Assembly (NCBI GenBank): GCA_039638595.1
Contig: JBDIWM010000003.1
Coordinates: 1 to 50,416, forward strand
DNA from: Atribacterota bacterium
Lineage (GTDB): Bacteria > Atribacterota > Atribacteria > Atribacterales > Caldatribacteriaceae
DNA length: 50,416 bases
Reading direction: 5' to 3'
Shown here: positions 24,420 to 32,356 of the stretch, in pieces
Layout: each line of letters starts with the position of its first letter
How positions within the stretch are numbered: position 1 is the stretch's first letter
Program-made: the position numbers and the translations under genes
The notes under the pieces: model-generated
Database searches by the model: none
What the model was told of the DNA's origin: nothing
The model's input: only the letters and a program-made list of their open reading frames with translations

Positions 24420-26384
24420 GTGGAAAGGCATTATCGTTCTCCGGAGGAGTTCTCTCAAGAGAAGAGAAAGAAAAAAACGCTCTTTTTGCTTTCGTTATTC
24501 GTTGCCACTTTTCTTTTTCACGGATTTTTTCTGGTCCTGAGTAGGACTTTTCTTCTGTCCTGGCGGTTTATGGTGAATAGCCTGGTGATTCTTTTGCTGG
24601 CATTTTTCTCGTACTGGTGCCTCTTTGGAGTCTTCCGTTCGACATTTTCTGGATGGGGTTGCGGTTTGTTTTTTAGGAGAAGCGCTTTTCCTCCTGGAGT
24701 ATCCGTCGCTCTTAGTGTTACAGGAAGCCTTGCATTGAGCGCTACTTGTAGGTGGGTCCCTGTTTTTGCTTCTGGGGGTCTGACAGGAAAAAAAGCAATC
24801 TTTGTATCTAGGGATCGAAGCATTGTTGGAACAAATAAATAAGCCGGCTCTTTTTCTGGACCGAGAAGGATGGATTCAGGGAATTAACGAAAAAGGCACC
24901 AACCTTTTGGGATATATGCCTTTAGACCTTAAAGGCCGTTCTTTTGTCCAGTTTCTTCCCTCGGCAATACAGGAAAAGGCCTGGGACTATTTTTGGAAAA
25001 TTCGGGAGGGGAAAAGTGAACGTGTCTTGCTCTGGCTGAGGACTAAGGAAGGAAAAGAAGTTCTGGTGCGAGTCACTCCTCTTTTCCCCATGCCTGAGAA
25101 TGAAACCGGAATCATTTTTGAACTGGAAGATGTTGCGAAGAGCCAAAGTCACTGGTTGTCCCTCTATCGGGAATGGCAACGATTGCGAAACTACCTGGAA
25201 GCCGTGCGGGATATTTTCCTTATCCTTGATGAAGAGGGGAAAGTGCAGTACATCAATCGGACAGGGAGTGTTCCTCTGGGATTTAAAAGAAAAGCTATTT
25301 TGGGAAAGACCTTGGAAGGTTTTTTCAAGGACGGAGAACGGGTGCAGGGAGAGTTGATTTTTCGCAAACTTCGGGAGGGTGAACCAATTCCCGAGCGTGA
25401 GCGCTTTATCAAGATTCTCAATACTAGGGGCGAAATGCGGCAATCCGCTGGAATTACCGGACTCTTTTGGATTCAGCTGGTGCGGTGCCGGGTTTTGCCT
25501 TCTCGGGTATCGATGTCACCCAGGAAATGTACCACTGGGAAGAACTCCAGCGTGACCATCTTTTTCAGCGGACCCTCCTTGACCTTATTCATCGGGCACT
25601 AACGGGAGATTCAGTTAGGTCAGGTGCTTTCTGGCGTCAGGTGGTGACATTGCTGAAGTCCGTTTTTGATGCGGAAGAAGCCTTGTATCTTGAGAGGATG
25701 AACGGAGAGAGTTTTTGTGGTGGTGGGAGCGGAGCAGGACGGAAGAAACGGACAGAGAAGCACTGTATCTGGTGAGCTTGCAAGTCTTTTCCTGTTCGGG
25801 AGGAGAGGGAAGTCTTTCACTGGCATAAACATACAGCGGGTGCAAGTACTCCAGAAAACCTTCGAACTCCTCCGTTATAGAATGCAAACCGAAGCTGAAC
25901 CCCTCCACCTTTTTTCTCATGATTTCCTGACCGGGACCCTGAACCACAAGGCTTTTCGGGAGAATGGAAAGGAAATTTTGCCTCTTGTCGAACGGTATCA
26001 GTGGCCTTTTTCTTTGGTTTTTCTGGACGTGGATGACTTTAAATCCATCAACGACCGCTTTGACCATCTTTTTGGTGACAGGATGCTGTCATTCTTTGTA
26101 CAACATCTTCGAGCTAACCTCCGCCGTAATGACCCTCTGGCCCGTTTCGGTGGAGATGAGTTTGTGCTTTTACTTCCCCAAACTCCGGGAGAAAAGGCTC
26201 AGGAGCTTCTGGAACGCCTGCAGCGTAGCCCCTTTTCCTTGAGGAAGGGGAAGAGGTCATCTCGCTTCGTTTTTCGGCCGGAGTCAGTGTGTACCCTGAG
26301 GATGGCAAAACCCTGGAGGTCTTGATGGAGGTGGCCGATTGGAGGATGTACGAGAACAAAAAAGCCAAAGAGAAAAGGGCTTGA
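24420..26384 (+). pseudogene. Decayed membrane-PAS-PAS-GGDEF diguanylate cyclase gene
   Basis: Several plus-strand fragments together spell one sensor protein, but the frame is broken repeatedly. An N-terminal part with two or three membrane segments (24420 to about 24650) is followed by a stretch where the later frame contains TGA at 24736 and 24781. PAS domains lie at about 24805-25440 (PALFLDREGWIQGINEKG; DIFLILDEEGKVQYINRTG). A frameshift near 25440-25453 leads into WNYRTLLDSAGAVPGFAFSG; another at the T5 run 25712-25716; then a GGDEF domain (LTGTLNHKAF, VFLDVDDFKSINDRFDH, RFGGDEFVLLLPQ) that shifts once more at about 26228-26237 into FSAGVSVYPEDGK and ends with TGA at 26382-26384. The GGDEF motif itself is intact. 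Separate lesions including nonsense codons suggest real decay rather than only sequencing error. Confidence 0.8.
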
Positions 26385-26429
26385 AGGCTTTGCCCTCAGA
26401 CCTTTTGCCTTCGTTACTTTAAAAAACCC

Positions 26430-27593
26430 TCACTCTCCGGCCAGAAACCATGGGTCTTCCAGCAATTTTTGAACCAAAACCAAGAACTCAGCCCCATAGG
26501 CTCCATCGATAAGACGGTGATCGAAGGAGGCAGTGATGGTCGCAAGGGGGCGAGCGACAATTTTTCCTTCTCTATAAACCGGGCGTTCGGCAATCTTTCC
26601 TACGGCCAGAATGCAGGTTTGTGGGGGGTTGATGATGGCCACGAAGCGGTCTATGCCGTACATCCCTAAGTTGGAAAGAGTGATGGTTCCCAGTGCCAGG
26701 TCTTCAGGGGTTAACTCTCCGTTGCGGGCTTTTTGGATATTTTTTTCATTCTCCTGGGCAACTTCAAGGAGCGATTTTCGACCCACTTCTTTGACCACCG
26801 GGATGAGTAACCCATCCTCCACCCTCACCACCAGACCAAAGTTGACACTTGTATACACCTTTACCTGTTCCTCTTCGAAGGCGGCGTTTACCAGAGGATA
26901 TTTTTCCACTGCCTGGGCAGCGCATTTCATGATGAGGTCGTTATAGGAGATTCTCATCTGGAAATTCTCCTTGAAGTACTGCCTCAGGTTGATGCATTCC
27001 GACATCTCCACTTCGATGGAGATGGTGTAGTGAGGGATAGAGGAAACACTCTGCACCGCCCTCTGGGCGATGGCTTTTCGTACGGGAGAAAGGGGGAAGG
27101 AATACCAGTCTTTGGCTTTTTCTTTCGGGTTTCTCTGGAGGAACGCTCGCACATCATCCCCTTTGAGAGCTGCTTTGGGGAAAATCTGGGAAATATCCCT
27201 GAGGTCAAGGTGGTGTTCTTGAGCCAGCCTTTTGGCTAAAGGAGAGGCCAGCGGTTTTCCCCTTGGTTCCCTTTTTATCTCTGGCTCTGGGGTTACAAGA
27301 GACGTTTTCTTTTCCGGTTTTTCTCTCTGACTGACATTTTCGGGAAGTAACTCATCCTTTTCACCGATATAGGCCACCACTTGCCCGACTTCCACCAAAT
27401 GGTTTTCGGGATAGAGCACTGCCAGAAGCACTCCGTCCCGATAACTCTCGATTTCCATGGTGGCTTTATCGGTTTCAATCTCAAAAAGGATTTCACCCTT
27501 TTTGATTTCGTCGCCGACCTTTTTACACCACCTGATGATCCGCAACCTGTCACTGATCTGTCCGGCGGAAGGCATCACCACTTCGGTAACCAT
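26430..27593 (-). CDS. 2-oxoacid dehydrogenase E2 (dihydrolipoamide acyltransferase)
   Basis: 387 residues; transfers the acyl group from the E1-bound intermediate to CoA. The lipoyl domain (about 1-78) has the lipoylation Lys43 in EIETDKATMEI. A linker rich in Glu, Lys and Pro leads to a peripheral subunit-binding domain (about 112-150, PLASPLAKRLAQEHHLDL). The catalytic domain follows, with SFDHRLIDGAYGAEF near the C-terminus carrying the catalytic His and Asp of HxxxDG. Starts nine bases after the aldolase-like gene's stop; last gene of the operon E1alpha-E1beta-aldolase-E2. It may form a pyruvate, acetoin or branched-chain complex; sequence alone does not settle this. No E3 gene is in the window. 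Confidence 0.92.
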   Translation of the reverse strand: MVTEVVMPSAGQISDRLRIIRWCKKVGDEIKKGEILFEIETDKATMEIESYRDGVLLAVLYPENHLVEVGQVVAYIGEKDELLPENVSQREKPEKKTSLVTPEPEIKREPRGKPLASPLAKRLAQEHHLDLRDISQIFPKAALKGDDVRAFLQRNPKEKAKDWYSFPLSPVRKAIAQRAVQSVSSIPHYTISIEVEMSECINLRQYFKENFQMRISYNDLIMKCAAQAVEKYPLVNAAFEEEQVKVYTSVNFGLVVRVEDGLLIPVVKEVGRKSLLEVAQENEKNIQKARNGELTPEDLALGTITLSNLGMYGIDRFVAIINPPQTCILAVGKIAERPVYREGKIVARPLATITASFDHRLIDGAYGAEFLVLVQKLLEDPWFLAGE

Positions 27594-27602
27594 ATGTGCA
27601 CT

Positions 27603-28514
27603 TCACCCCAAACCTTTTCTTCCCGCACTACCAAAAAGGCTTATGAACCGAGACGCCTCTTCGGCAAGCCTTGTTCTGGCCCGGCTCAAAATATCGTCCT
27701 TGCCGCCCCTACCAAGAAGGTCATGGACATTGGTGTGTTCCACCTGGGGGTCGGCGAAAGAACTGGCGAGTGATTCCAGAAACACCCTCTTGAGTAAGGT
27801 TCCCACGTTGATTTTGCTCACTCCCAGGCTGATTGCGGTCCTGATATCATGTTCATCAATACCGGTTCCTCCGTGGAGCACCAGAGGAACGTGCACGGCT
27901 TTTTCGATCGCCTCAATAAGGCTATGGTTGAGACGGGCCTTCCCTTTTTCCAAAAGATGGACATTGCCCACCGAGACAGAGAGGGCATCTACGCCAGTTT
28001 CCCGCACAAATTGGATGGCTTCCTCCGGGTCGCTCAAGTTAGCTTTTGTTGTCAATCTTTCTTCTCCATCGGCTGTGGGTAGGTGACCCACTTCTCCTTC
28101 CACGTACACTCCGCAAGTGTGGGCCACGTCGATGGTACGTTTTACGAGAGCTATTGCTTTTTGCAGGGAGAGCCCCCGGTCATTGGTGTACATCACTCCG
28201 TTAAAACCTGCTAGGATACCCTGAACCATGGTGGGGAAATCCTGGCACTCGTTGAGAAGGAGCGCCACGGGGACTCGAGCATGGTGGGCAATGGCTTTTC
28301 CCATTGCTCCGTAGTGAAAGACGTTTTCCTTCACATTGCGTTCCTGGTTCACCAGGAAACCGCCGTTAAAACCGATAATGACCGGCGCAGCCATTTTCTC
28401 GGCGGCGTCGATGACGGCCAGAGTGGATATGAGGTCCCAGGATTCGAAATATCCCACCGCATACCGGTTTTTCCAGGCATGTTCGACCAGTTCCTTCATT
28501 GAATAAAGAGCCAT
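27603..28514 (-). CDS. Class II fructose-bisphosphate-aldolase-like protein with altered active site
   Basis: 303 residues, clear member of the zinc-dependent class II aldolase family (FbaA/GatY/KbaY/IolJ) by VYVEGEVGHLPTADGEE, GVDALSVSVGNVHLL, LVLHGGTGIDEHDIRTAI and GVSKINVGTLLKRVF. The zinc-ligand His residues in GNVH and LHGG are kept. The motif VPVALHLDHG, which supplies the catalytic Asp and a zinc His, here reads VPVALLLNECQD: Asn88 replaces Asp and Glu89 replaces His. Ordinary aldolase chemistry is therefore doubtful; Glu could still bind a metal. ATG 28514; it lies between E1beta (18 bases upstream) and E2, so it probably acts on a substrate or product linked to the dehydrogenase complex. 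Confidence 0.85.
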   Translation of the reverse strand: MALYSMKELVEHAWKNRYAVGYFESWDLISTLAVIDAAEKMAAPVIIGFNGGFLVNQERNVKENVFHYGAMGKAIAHHARVPVALLLNECQDFPTMVQGILAGFNGVMYTNDRGLSLQKAIALVKRTIDVAHTCGVYVEGEVGHLPTADGEERLTTKANLSDPEEAIQFVRETGVDALSVSVGNVHLLEKGKARLNHSLIEAIEKAVHVPLVLHGGTGIDEHDIRTAISLGVSKINVGTLLKRVFLESLASSFADPQVEHTNVHDLLGRGGKDDILSRARTRLAEEASRFISLFGSAGRKGLG

Positions 28515-28532
28515 GGTACGGTCATCCCTTTC

Positions 28533-29552
28533 TTATGAGTGCATGAGAGCTTTTGCTTCCTGGATGATTCGTTCCACCGATGGAACGACGTAGCGTTCCA
28601 TCACCGGGGCAAAGGGAATGGGAACATCGTAGGTAGCCACCCTCTTTATCGGAGCATCCAGGTAGTACAGTGCGTCTTCAGCGATCTGAGCAGCCACCTC
28701 CGCGCCCCACCCATTTCTCCGGGTATCTTCCTCAACGATCATGAGTCGAGAAGTTTTTTTGACCGAGGCGATGACGGTCTCGTAGTCAAAAGGGACCAGG
28801 GTTCGGGGATCGATCACCTCTATACTGACTCCCTCTGTAGAGAGAACCTCTGCGGCTTCGAGCGAGCGGTAGAGCATGAGGAGGTTCGCTACGATGGTGA
28901 TGTCCTTACCCTCTCTCCGTATGGCTGCCTGACCAAAGGGGATGAAGTATTCTTCCTCTGGTACGTCTTCCACGAGACTCAGAGCTGCCTTTTCTGAACG
29001 CACTCCCTTGCTTCCATAAAGGAGCTTGTGTTCCAGAACCAGCACCGGGTTATCATCTCGTATGGCCGTTTTGAGGAGACCCTTGGCGTCGTAGGGTGTG
29101 GCGGGGCAGATCACTTTGAGCCCTGGAACATGGGTGAAAAATCCCTCGATGCTCTGAGCGTGCTGAGCACCACGGGTGGTGGCACCCACTGGAGCACGCA
29201 GAACCATGGGCACTTTCACGGTTCCCCCCGACATGTAGGTCATTTTGGCTGCCTGGTTCACAATCTGGTCCATCATGCAAAAGATAAAATCGCTGTACTG
29301 CACATCGGCAATGGGGCGCATTCCCCCTATGGCTGCGCCGATGGCTGCTCCAGCGATAAGGATTTCAGAGACCGGAGTGTCGATAATTCGCCCATGTCCG
29401 AATTCTTCGGATAATCCCAAAGTGACGGTGAAGGCTCCACCAAATCCACCCTCAATACCGATGTCTTCACCGATACAGAAAACGGTTGGGTCCCGTCTCA
29501 TTTCTTCCCGTATAGCCTGTCGCAGAGCTTCAGCAATGGTCATCCTGGCCAT
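28533..29552 (-). CDS. 2-oxoacid dehydrogenase E1 component, beta subunit
   Basis: About 339 residues, transketolase-type beta subunit. Family marks are FCIGEDIGIEGGFGGAF, IIDTPVSEILIAGAAIGAAI, QYSDFIFCMMDQIVNQAAK, APVGATTRGAQHAQSIEGFF and VIDPRTLVPFDYETV. ATG 29552 is chosen because GGAGAG lies six bases upstream and only four bases separate it from the E1alpha stop; the frame is open upstream to 29630 but would overlap E1alpha. With the alpha subunit it forms the thiamine-diphosphate decarboxylase of a pyruvate- or acetoin-type complex. Confidence 0.93.
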   Translation of the reverse strand: MARMTIAEALRQAIREEMRRDPTVFCIGEDIGIEGGFGGAFTVTLGLSEEFGHGRIIDTPVSEILIAGAAIGAAIGGMRPIADVQYSDFIFCMMDQIVNQAAKMTYMSGGTVKVPMVLRAPVGATTRGAQHAQSIEGFFTHVPGLKVICPATPYDAKGLLKTAIRDDNPVLVLEHKLLYGSKGVRSEKAALSLVEDVPEEEYFIPFGQAAIRREGKDITIVANLLMLYRSLEAAEVLSTEGVSIEVIDPRTLVPFDYETVIASVKKTSRLMIVEEDTRRNGWGAEVAAQIAEDALYYLDAPIKRVATYDVPIPFAPVMERYVVPSVERIIQEAKALMHS

Positions 29553-29556
29553 GGTT

Positions 29557-30519
29557 TCACTCTCCATAGAAGACGTGTTGTAAGGCTTCCGCCGGTTCTG
29601 GATCGGGAGAGGAGAGCGCATATTGTACACTCTCTTCGATATCCCCTGTCACCCGATTTTCAATGGTTCGGAGGCTCTCCTCGTCGGCAATTTTTTCTCG
29701 AAGGATGTGAATCCGGAGGGTTTGAATGGGATCCCGGGACAACCAGTACTCTTCTTCCATCTTATCTCGATATCGACAGGAATCAGTTCGGGAATGACCA
29801 CAGAAGCGATAGGTTTTGAGCTCAAGTAGGGTCGGTCCTCCACCACTTCGAGCCCGTTCAATGGCTATCCGGGCTGCTTCGTTCACTTGCAGGACATCCA
29901 TCCCATCCACAATTTGACCAGGCATCCCATAGGCAGAAGCCCTCTCAGCAACGTGTTTGAGTTTCATCACCTTGTCCACCCGGGTCGAAGCAGCATAATG
30001 GTTATTCTCGCAGGCAAAAATTACCGGAAGGTTCCAGATGGCAGCACCGTTTAGCGCTTCATGAAAAGCCCCCTCGTTGCTGGCCCCGTCGCCAAAGAAA
30101 GAGACCACCACCTGTCTGGTTCCTTTCATCTTGCAGGATAACCCCAGACCCACCGCAATGGGCAATCCTCCTCCCACGATGGCGATAGCCGGAAGCATTC
30201 CCACGCTGATATCCCCAACATGCATGGAGCCACCCTTTCCCCGGCAACAACCGGTTGATTTCCCAAACATCTCGGCCATCATAGAACGTAACGGAACCCC
30301 TTTAGCCAAGGCATGACCCGCAGGCCGGTGGGTTGAAACCACGTAATCGCTTGGCTCAAGGTCAAACAACATTCCCACGGCACAGGCTTCCTGCCCCAGA
30401 GATTGGTGGATGGTACCGGGTAATATGCCCTGCAGAAAAAGGGAATTGACCCGTTCTTCATACTTCCGGATGCGGTACATCATTTCGTACATCTTCAGGA
30501 TTCGTTCTTTTTGTTCCAC
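29557..30519 (-). CDS. 2-oxoacid dehydrogenase E1 component, alpha subunit
   Basis: About 320 residues. The thiamine-diphosphate motif is GDGASNEGAFHEALNGA ... ENN, and GTIHQSLGQEACAVGM, STHRPAGHALAKGV and GKSTGCCRGKGGSMHVGD are typical of AcoA/PdhA proteins. The phosphorylation-loop-like segment YRFCGHSRTDSCRYRDK is also present. GTG 30519 has GGGAGG eight bases upstream; the frame opens at a TTG (30537) that would lie upstream of that site. First gene of the operon, 33 bases behind a TATAAT on the minus strand. The short length favours the PdhAB/AcoAB type. Confidence 0.93.
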   Translation of the reverse strand: MEQKERILKMYEMMYRIRKYEERVNSLFLQGILPGTIHQSLGQEACAVGMLFDLEPSDYVVSTHRPAGHALAKGVPLRSMMAEMFGKSTGCCRGKGGSMHVGDISVGMLPAIAIVGGGLPIAVGLGLSCKMKGTRQVVVSFFGDGASNEGAFHEALNGAAIWNLPVIFACENNHYAASTRVDKVMKLKHVAERASAYGMPGQIVDGMDVLQVNEAARIAIERARSGGGPTLLELKTYRFCGHSRTDSCRYRDKMEEEYWLSRDPIQTLRIHILREKIADEESLRTIENRVTGDIEESVQYALSSPDPEPAEALQHVFYGE

Positions 30520-30551
30520 CCCTTTCGCCTCCCTCAATAGACCACATCACC

Positions 30552-30576
30552 ATTATACCTCTAAACATGGTATAAT
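30552..30576. promoter_or_regulatory. Back-to-back divergent promoters inside a perfect inverted repeat
   Basis: ATTATACC (30552-30559) and GGTATAAT (30569-30576) are exact inverted copies separated by nine bases. The left arm is the -10 TATAAT of the E1alpha operon on the minus strand and the right arm is the -10 TATAAT of the sugar kinase on the plus strand. Predicted leaders are about 26 and 14 bases. The -35 regions are poor. The two promoters overlap so much that they should exclude each other, and the symmetry also suits an operator. Confidence 0.65.
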
Positions 30577-30596
30577 CTGAACCAGAGGGGTGAAGA

Positions 30597-31537
30597 ATGT
30601 TCGAGGTTGTCTGTGTGGGGATTGCCTGTGCTGATGTTCTGGTAAAGCCAATTTCCAGGTTTCCAGGGAGAGGGAAGCTCCAACTCGTTGAAGAACTCAC
30701 CCTTCAATCCGGAGGGTGTGCCCTGAATGCAGCGATCGACCTTGCGAGATTAGGAGTTTCCACTGCCATCGTGAGCAAGGTGGGGAACGATGGATTTGGA
30801 CGATATCTCCTGGAGACACTGAAGAGGGAGGGGGTCGATGTAAGGGGGTGGTGATTGATCCCTTAGCCCCAACCTCGGCTTCGGTAGTGCTCATTGACGA
30901 GGAGGGTGAACGATCCATCGTTCACCTTCTGGGAGTCAGTGCCCAATTTGCCGCTCTGGATATTAACCTCGATTTAGTCAGGTATGCCAAAGCGCTCTTG
31001 ATTGCTGGCACTTTTCTTATGCCTCTTTTCGATGGTGAAGGTACAGCCTGGCTGGCACGATTTGCTCGCGAGGAAGGAATCCTCGTGTGCATGGACACTG
31101 CCTGGGATTCAAGTGGTCAATGGTTTCAGAAAATCGGGGGTGCCCTGCCTTACCTGCACTTGTTTATGCCCAGTTACGAAGAGGCGAAAGTCTTAAGTGG
31201 CCATGACCATCCGGAGACAATAGCCAGATTTTTTATCGCTCGGGGAGTGGAGAACGTCGTGATTAAGTTAGGGGAGGAAGGGTGCTATGTGGCATCGGCT
31301 TCAAAAAACGAAGCTTTTTATGTCCCTTCCTACCGGCTGGAACACGTGGTTGACACCTCAGGTGCCGGAGATGCATTTTGTGCTGGGTTTATCTGTGGGC
31401 TTCTTTCTGGTTTCAGTATCAAACGGTGTGCCCAGTTCACCAATGCTGTTGCGGCGCACTGCATTATGGAGATTGGGACTACCAGGGGAGTGAAAGACAA
31501 AGAAACCATCCTTAAGATGATGAGTGAGCATCGGTGA
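30597..31537 (+). pseudogene. PfkB-family sugar kinase, interrupted by one frameshift
   Basis: Two plus-strand frames together give one ribokinase-like protein of about 313 residues. The first (30597-30854) reads MFEVVCVGIACADVLVKP ... LQSGGCALNAAIDLARLG ... KVGNDGFGRYLLETL. The second continues from about 30849 with GVVIDPLAPTSASVVLIDEEG to VKDKETILKMMSEHR. The break is at a G5 run (30844-30848); one extra G would restore EGVDVRGVVIDP. The ATP/anion-hole motif DTSGAGDAFCAGF with the catalytic Asp is intact. A homopolymer sequencing error is as likely as a true mutation. It would phosphorylate a sugar or nucleoside. It is divergent from the dehydrogenase operon, sharing its promoter palindrome, and has GAGGGG as ribosome binding site. 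Confidence 0.82.
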
Positions 31538-31547
31538 GGGGTTATCT

Positions 31548-32021
31548 TTATTCCTCGATTTGCTTTTCCAGAAATGATTTCCACTGGAGGAGGTCTTTTT
31601 CAATTGTGTTCCAGTGGGTGCAGATTTTTCCCTTGAGATGGAGGACTTTTTCAGGGGAGAGGCTATAAGCGTAGGAGTGGCGGAAGATGTGCCGAAATCC
31701 CCGCAATTCATCCAGGATGGCATAACTTTCTGCGGTAAGAACCCGGGGTCGGATCCGGGGGACTTCCAGGCTCATTCTTTTCAAAAGCTGGCGGTGGAAG
31801 CGAAGAGGATCTTCGTCCACGGTATTTTCAAAGGTTTTGGCGATTTCCCGGAAGAGGTCTTCCAGGGCGCAATAGAGGTTGTGGAGGAGGTAGCCCAGGT
31901 ACACGGTTTCTTCTTCGGTTGTGGTGTTCTTTTTTTCGATCACCGCAAGGAGCCGGTGGAAAATTTCCAGCTGGTTGTTGAGATACCCCAGAAGAAGAGC
32001 TAGAGGTTCTTTCTTCACCAT
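31548..32021 (-). CDS. HEPN-domain protein of a HEPN-MNT module
   Basis: About 157 residues, all-helical. ATG 32021 overlaps the upstream nucleotidyltransferase gene by seven bases; the frame is open to 32063 but that start would lie deep in the other gene. The segment ELRGFRHIFRHSYAYSL contains the RxxxxH-type HEPN ribonuclease motif (RHIFRH) of HepT-like proteins. In characterised type VII modules such a protein is an RNase toxin silenced by AMPylation from the partner nucleotidyltransferase. Here the pair is the tail of a translationally coupled amino-sugar operon. It ends 10 bases from the convergent sugar kinase. Confidence 0.75.
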   Translation of the reverse strand: MVKKEPLALLLGYLNNQLEIFHRLLAVIEKKNTTTEEETVYLGYLLHNLYCALEDLFREIAKTFENTVDEDPLRFHRQLLKRMSLEVPRIRPRVLTAESYAILDELRGFRHIFRHSYAYSLSPEKVLHLKGKICTHWNTIEKDLLQWKSFLEKQIEE

Positions 32022-32356
32022 ATGCGTAAACCCCGTTTTACGATGTCGTCCCGGAAGAGACATCCTTCCAGCTCGATGAGGTCCACGCTTCGATCAAGCA
32101 AGTGTTCTAACTCCGCCAGGGTTTTGAAATAGTCTTCCTGAAGTCCCAAGACGGCCACATCGACGTCCGAAGAGGGAAGGAATTTTCCTTCCCGGAGGAG
32201 AGAACCGGTGAGATACACTTCTCGTACCCTTTTTCGGGAAAAATAAGCCCGAAGGAGAGAAATGGTTTGAGATTGAGTTTTCATTCGTTCTCGTTCCTGC
32301 TGCAGTAATCGTTCTTCCTGCAGGCGTTTCCACAGAGTGAGGTTAAACTCGCTCAT
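32015..32356 (-). CDS. MNT-type minimal nucleotidyltransferase
   Basis: 113 residues. The first 35 residues are a charged helix (LWKRLQEERLLQQERERMK), followed by the nucleotidyltransferase core: VYLTGSLLREGKFLPSSDVD has the GS motif and the DxD metal site (DVDVAVLG). LLDRSVDLIELE would supply the third acidic residue. It is the usual antitoxin partner of HEPN proteins (MntA), modifying the toxin with AMP. The gene overlaps NagA by 14 bases upstream and the HEPN gene by seven bases downstream. Confidence 0.8.
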   Translation of the reverse strand: MSEFNLTLWKRLQEERLLQQERERMKTQSQTISLLRAYFSRKRVREVYLTGSLLREGKFLPSSDVDVAVLGLQEDYFKTLAELEHLLDRSVDLIELEGCLFRDDIVKRGLRIW

